A stretch of DNA of 6,119 bases. It comes from an uncultured Clostridia bacterium. Lineage in GTDB: Bacteria > Bacillota > Clostridia > Oscillospirales > Oscillospiraceae. This document shows, piece after piece, positions 4,948-6,119 of this stretch. The stretch is taken from assembly GCA_947177005.1 (NCBI GenBank), contig CAMWSZ010000199.1, forward strand, positions 1-6,119. The letters run 5' to 3'. Positions within the stretch are counted from its first letter, which is position 1. Every line of letters starts with the position of its first letter. The notes under the pieces were generated by a model. The model did not search any database and was not told where the DNA came from. It saw nothing but the letters and a program-made list of their open reading frames with translations. A program made the position numbers and the translations under genes.

Positions 4948-4977
4948 ACCTTACCATATTATTCTGTGATTTGTCAA
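4948..4977 (-). promoter_or_regulatory. Promoter of the DUF2325 gene
   Basis: On the minus strand a perfect -35 TTGACA (4972-4977) is followed after 18 bp by TAAGGT (4948-4953), a weak -10 helped by a preceding TGG (extended -10). The predicted start is near 4941. Confidence 0.6.
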
Positions 4978-5064
4978 GAACATTTTGGAAATAGCTGTTC
5001 CGCATTCGGCGGACTCCATTAACAGAAAGAAAATTTCTTTTGTAGTGCATAACGGGACAACATG

Positions 5065-5073
5065 TGGTATAAT
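5065..5073 (+). promoter_or_regulatory. Extended -10 promoter of the lysozyme gene
   Basis: TGGTATAAT combines a perfect TATAAT (5068-5073) with the TGn extension, and no good -35 lies at the proper distance. The predicted start is near 5080, which rules out the in-frame ATG at 5062 as the translation start. A dyad AAAGAAA-A-TTTCTTT (5026-5040) lies just upstream of the -35 position. Confidence 0.65.
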
Positions 5074-5106
5074 AGAAAAAATTGTCGAATGATGGAGGAA
5101 ACAGCT

Positions 5107-6063
5107 ATGCATAACGACCTGTCTGAATGGGATTTGGAGGAGTGGGAGCTGGAAGAGCTGGCCGGACGGCAGACGACGCCGTCCTCCCACGTCCGCACAC
5201 GCTCCCGCCGGAGCGGACCGAATTATCTGCCTCTGGTCCTGTCCTTCCTTGCGATGCTCATAACCGGAACGGTACTGTTTTTGCTTCTGCGCGGGGACAG
5301 TGAGCCGGAACCCCCTCCCGAGATCCCGGAGGAAGAACCGGTTACTTTCCGGTTCGGCGACACGCTTTTGACGCCCCTGGAGGGAATGCCCCTCAATCCT
5401 TATAACAAAGATGCCTTTTCGACAGACGAAAAAGGCCGGGCAATCTATGAAGCGGACAGAGGACGGGCCAGAGCGGGCGTTGACGTATCCACGCACCAGA
5501 AGGACATCGACTGGCAGGCGGTGGCAGCGGACGGCATTGAATTTGCCATGCTCCGGCTGGGACACCGGGGCTACACCGAGGGCGGACTGTTTCTGGACCA
5601 GACCTTTGAACAGAACCTCCGGGGCGCACTGGACGCCGGATTGGAGGTAGGCGTCTATTTCTTCTCGCAGGCCGTCACGCCCGAAGAGGCGGAGGAAGAA
5701 GCGGACTACGTGCTGGCCGCTCTGGACGGACAGGCACTCACCTTCCCCGTGGCCTTTGACTGGGAGTACATAACCGAGGACGAGGCCCGCACAGACGGTC
5801 TGGACGGAACGGCAATGACCCGCTGCGCCGCGGCTTTCTGCAAGCGGATCGAGGAGGCGGGCTACCGTCCGGCGGTCTATTTCAACCGGACCCAGGGCTA
5901 TCTCCACTACGACCTGCGGGAGCTGAAGGACTATGACCTGTGGCTGGCGGAGTATGCCGTCCCGCCGGATTTCTACTACCGCTTTGACCTGTGGCAGTAC
6001 TCCGACAGCGGCCGGGTGGACGGCATTCAGGGGGACGTGGATCTGGACTTGGCCTTTTGGTAA
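5107..6063 (+). CDS. Membrane-anchored GH25 lysozyme (N-acetylmuramidase)
   Basis: The 318-residue protein has an acidic cytoplasmic tail (1-20), an arginine-rich stretch (R30, R32, R34, R35), one membrane helix (about 40-62), a Pro/Glu-rich stalk (64-80) and a glycoside hydrolase family 25 domain (about 120-318). The positive residues before the helix put the enzyme outside the cell as a type II membrane protein. GH25 enzymes cleave the MurNAc-GlcNAc bond of peptidoglycan. Motifs include 'GVDVSTHQKDIDW' (124-136) with D126, 'FAMLRLGHRGYTEGG' (146-160), 'GLEVGVYFFSQAVTPEEAEEEAD', the catalytic D-x-E in 'PVAFDWEY' (D218, E220), 'YFN' (258-260), 'LWLAEY' and the end 'VDLDLAF' with D312. All expected acidic residues are present. 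No SH3 or choline-binding repeats follow. ATG 5107 is chosen for GGAGG 8 bases upstream and because earlier in-frame ATGs lie in or next to the promoter. The anchor argues against a phage endolysin and for a role in wall growth or separation. Confidence 0.94.
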   Translation: MHNDLSEWDLEEWELEELAGRQTTPSSHVRTRSRRSGPNYLPLVLSFLAMLITGTVLFLLLRGDSEPEPPPEIPEEEPVTFRFGDTLLTPLEGMPLNPYNKDAFSTDEKGRAIYEADRGRARAGVDVSTHQKDIDWQAVAADGIEFAMLRLGHRGYTEGGLFLDQTFEQNLRGALDAGLEVGVYFFSQAVTPEEAEEEADYVLAALDGQALTFPVAFDWEYITEDEARTDGLDGTAMTRCAAAFCKRIEEAGYRPAVYFNRTQGYLHYDLRELKDYDLWLAEYAVPPDFYYRFDLWQYSDSGRVDGIQGDVDLDLAFW

Positions 6064-6119
6064 AAACCTGTATTCAACTATAAACCTACAGGAATAATGC
6101 AGGAAAAGGAAGGGTTGTA

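Noticed and set aside
5062..5106. Upstream ATG starts for the lysozyme
   Set aside because: The ATG at 5062 overlaps the extended -10 element, upstream of the predicted transcription start. The ATGs at 5089 and 5092 lie in or next to the GGAGG that serves ATG 5107.
4951..5907. 318-codon open frame on the minus strand
   Set aside because: It is antisense to the GH25 lysozyme, with no family motifs. It also runs through both the DUF2325 and lysozyme promoter regions.
1..6119. CRISPR array, insertion sequence or riboswitch
   Set aside because: I saw no regularly spaced repeats, no transposase or terminal inverted repeats, and no leader matching a riboswitch class that I can recognise.

Overview
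The window looks like a piece of a Gram-positive gut clostridial chromosome, most likely of the Oscillospiraceae/Ruminococcaceae type. The evidence is GC-rich genes with strong AGGAGG ribosome binding sites, sigma-A-like promoters (TTGACG-17-TATACT occurs twice), a tRNA with an encoded CCA, a PTS EIIA domain, a DUF2325 protein and a membrane-anchored GH25 lysozyme. This placement is inferred from gene content and style. No taxonomic marker gene is present.

Layout. Bases 1-423 are the 3' end of a PTS glucose-family EIIA gene or domain (+). It ends in a strong terminator that faces a second terminator belonging to the opposite strand. Bases 595-1839 hold two minus-strand genes: a small XRE-type DNA-binding protein and, upstream of it, a DUF1883-TIR fusion protein with its own promoter. 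A hairpin terminator separates the two. Bases 1986-3155 encode an M20D amidohydrolase (-), also with its own promoter, diverging from an unrecognised cysteine-rich 172-aa protein (+, 3318-3836). Bases 3837-4301 are an AT-rich gene-free stretch with several perfect palindromes and a small cluster of DnaA-box-like sequences. A complete tRNA-Thr(CGU) unit follows (promoter, gene, terminator; 4302-4475). Next is a DUF2325 gene (-, 4541-4819) whose leader carries two matching TTAGC-N4-GCTAA palindromes. The window closes with a GH25 muramidase (+, 5107-6063) anchored by one membrane helix.

How the genes relate. Most are separate transcription units with housekeeping or envelope roles: sugar uptake, peptide or amide hydrolysis, translation and cell-wall cleavage. 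The accessory element is the DUF1883-TIR protein with the neighbouring XRE protein. The TIR domain keeps a glutamate at the position used by NAD-cleaving TIR enzymes, so a signalling or abortive anti-phage role is plausible but unproven. The DUF2325 gene appears to be controlled by a palindrome-binding repressor, possibly metal-responsive. No transposase, integrase, CRISPR array or clear prophage gene is visible.
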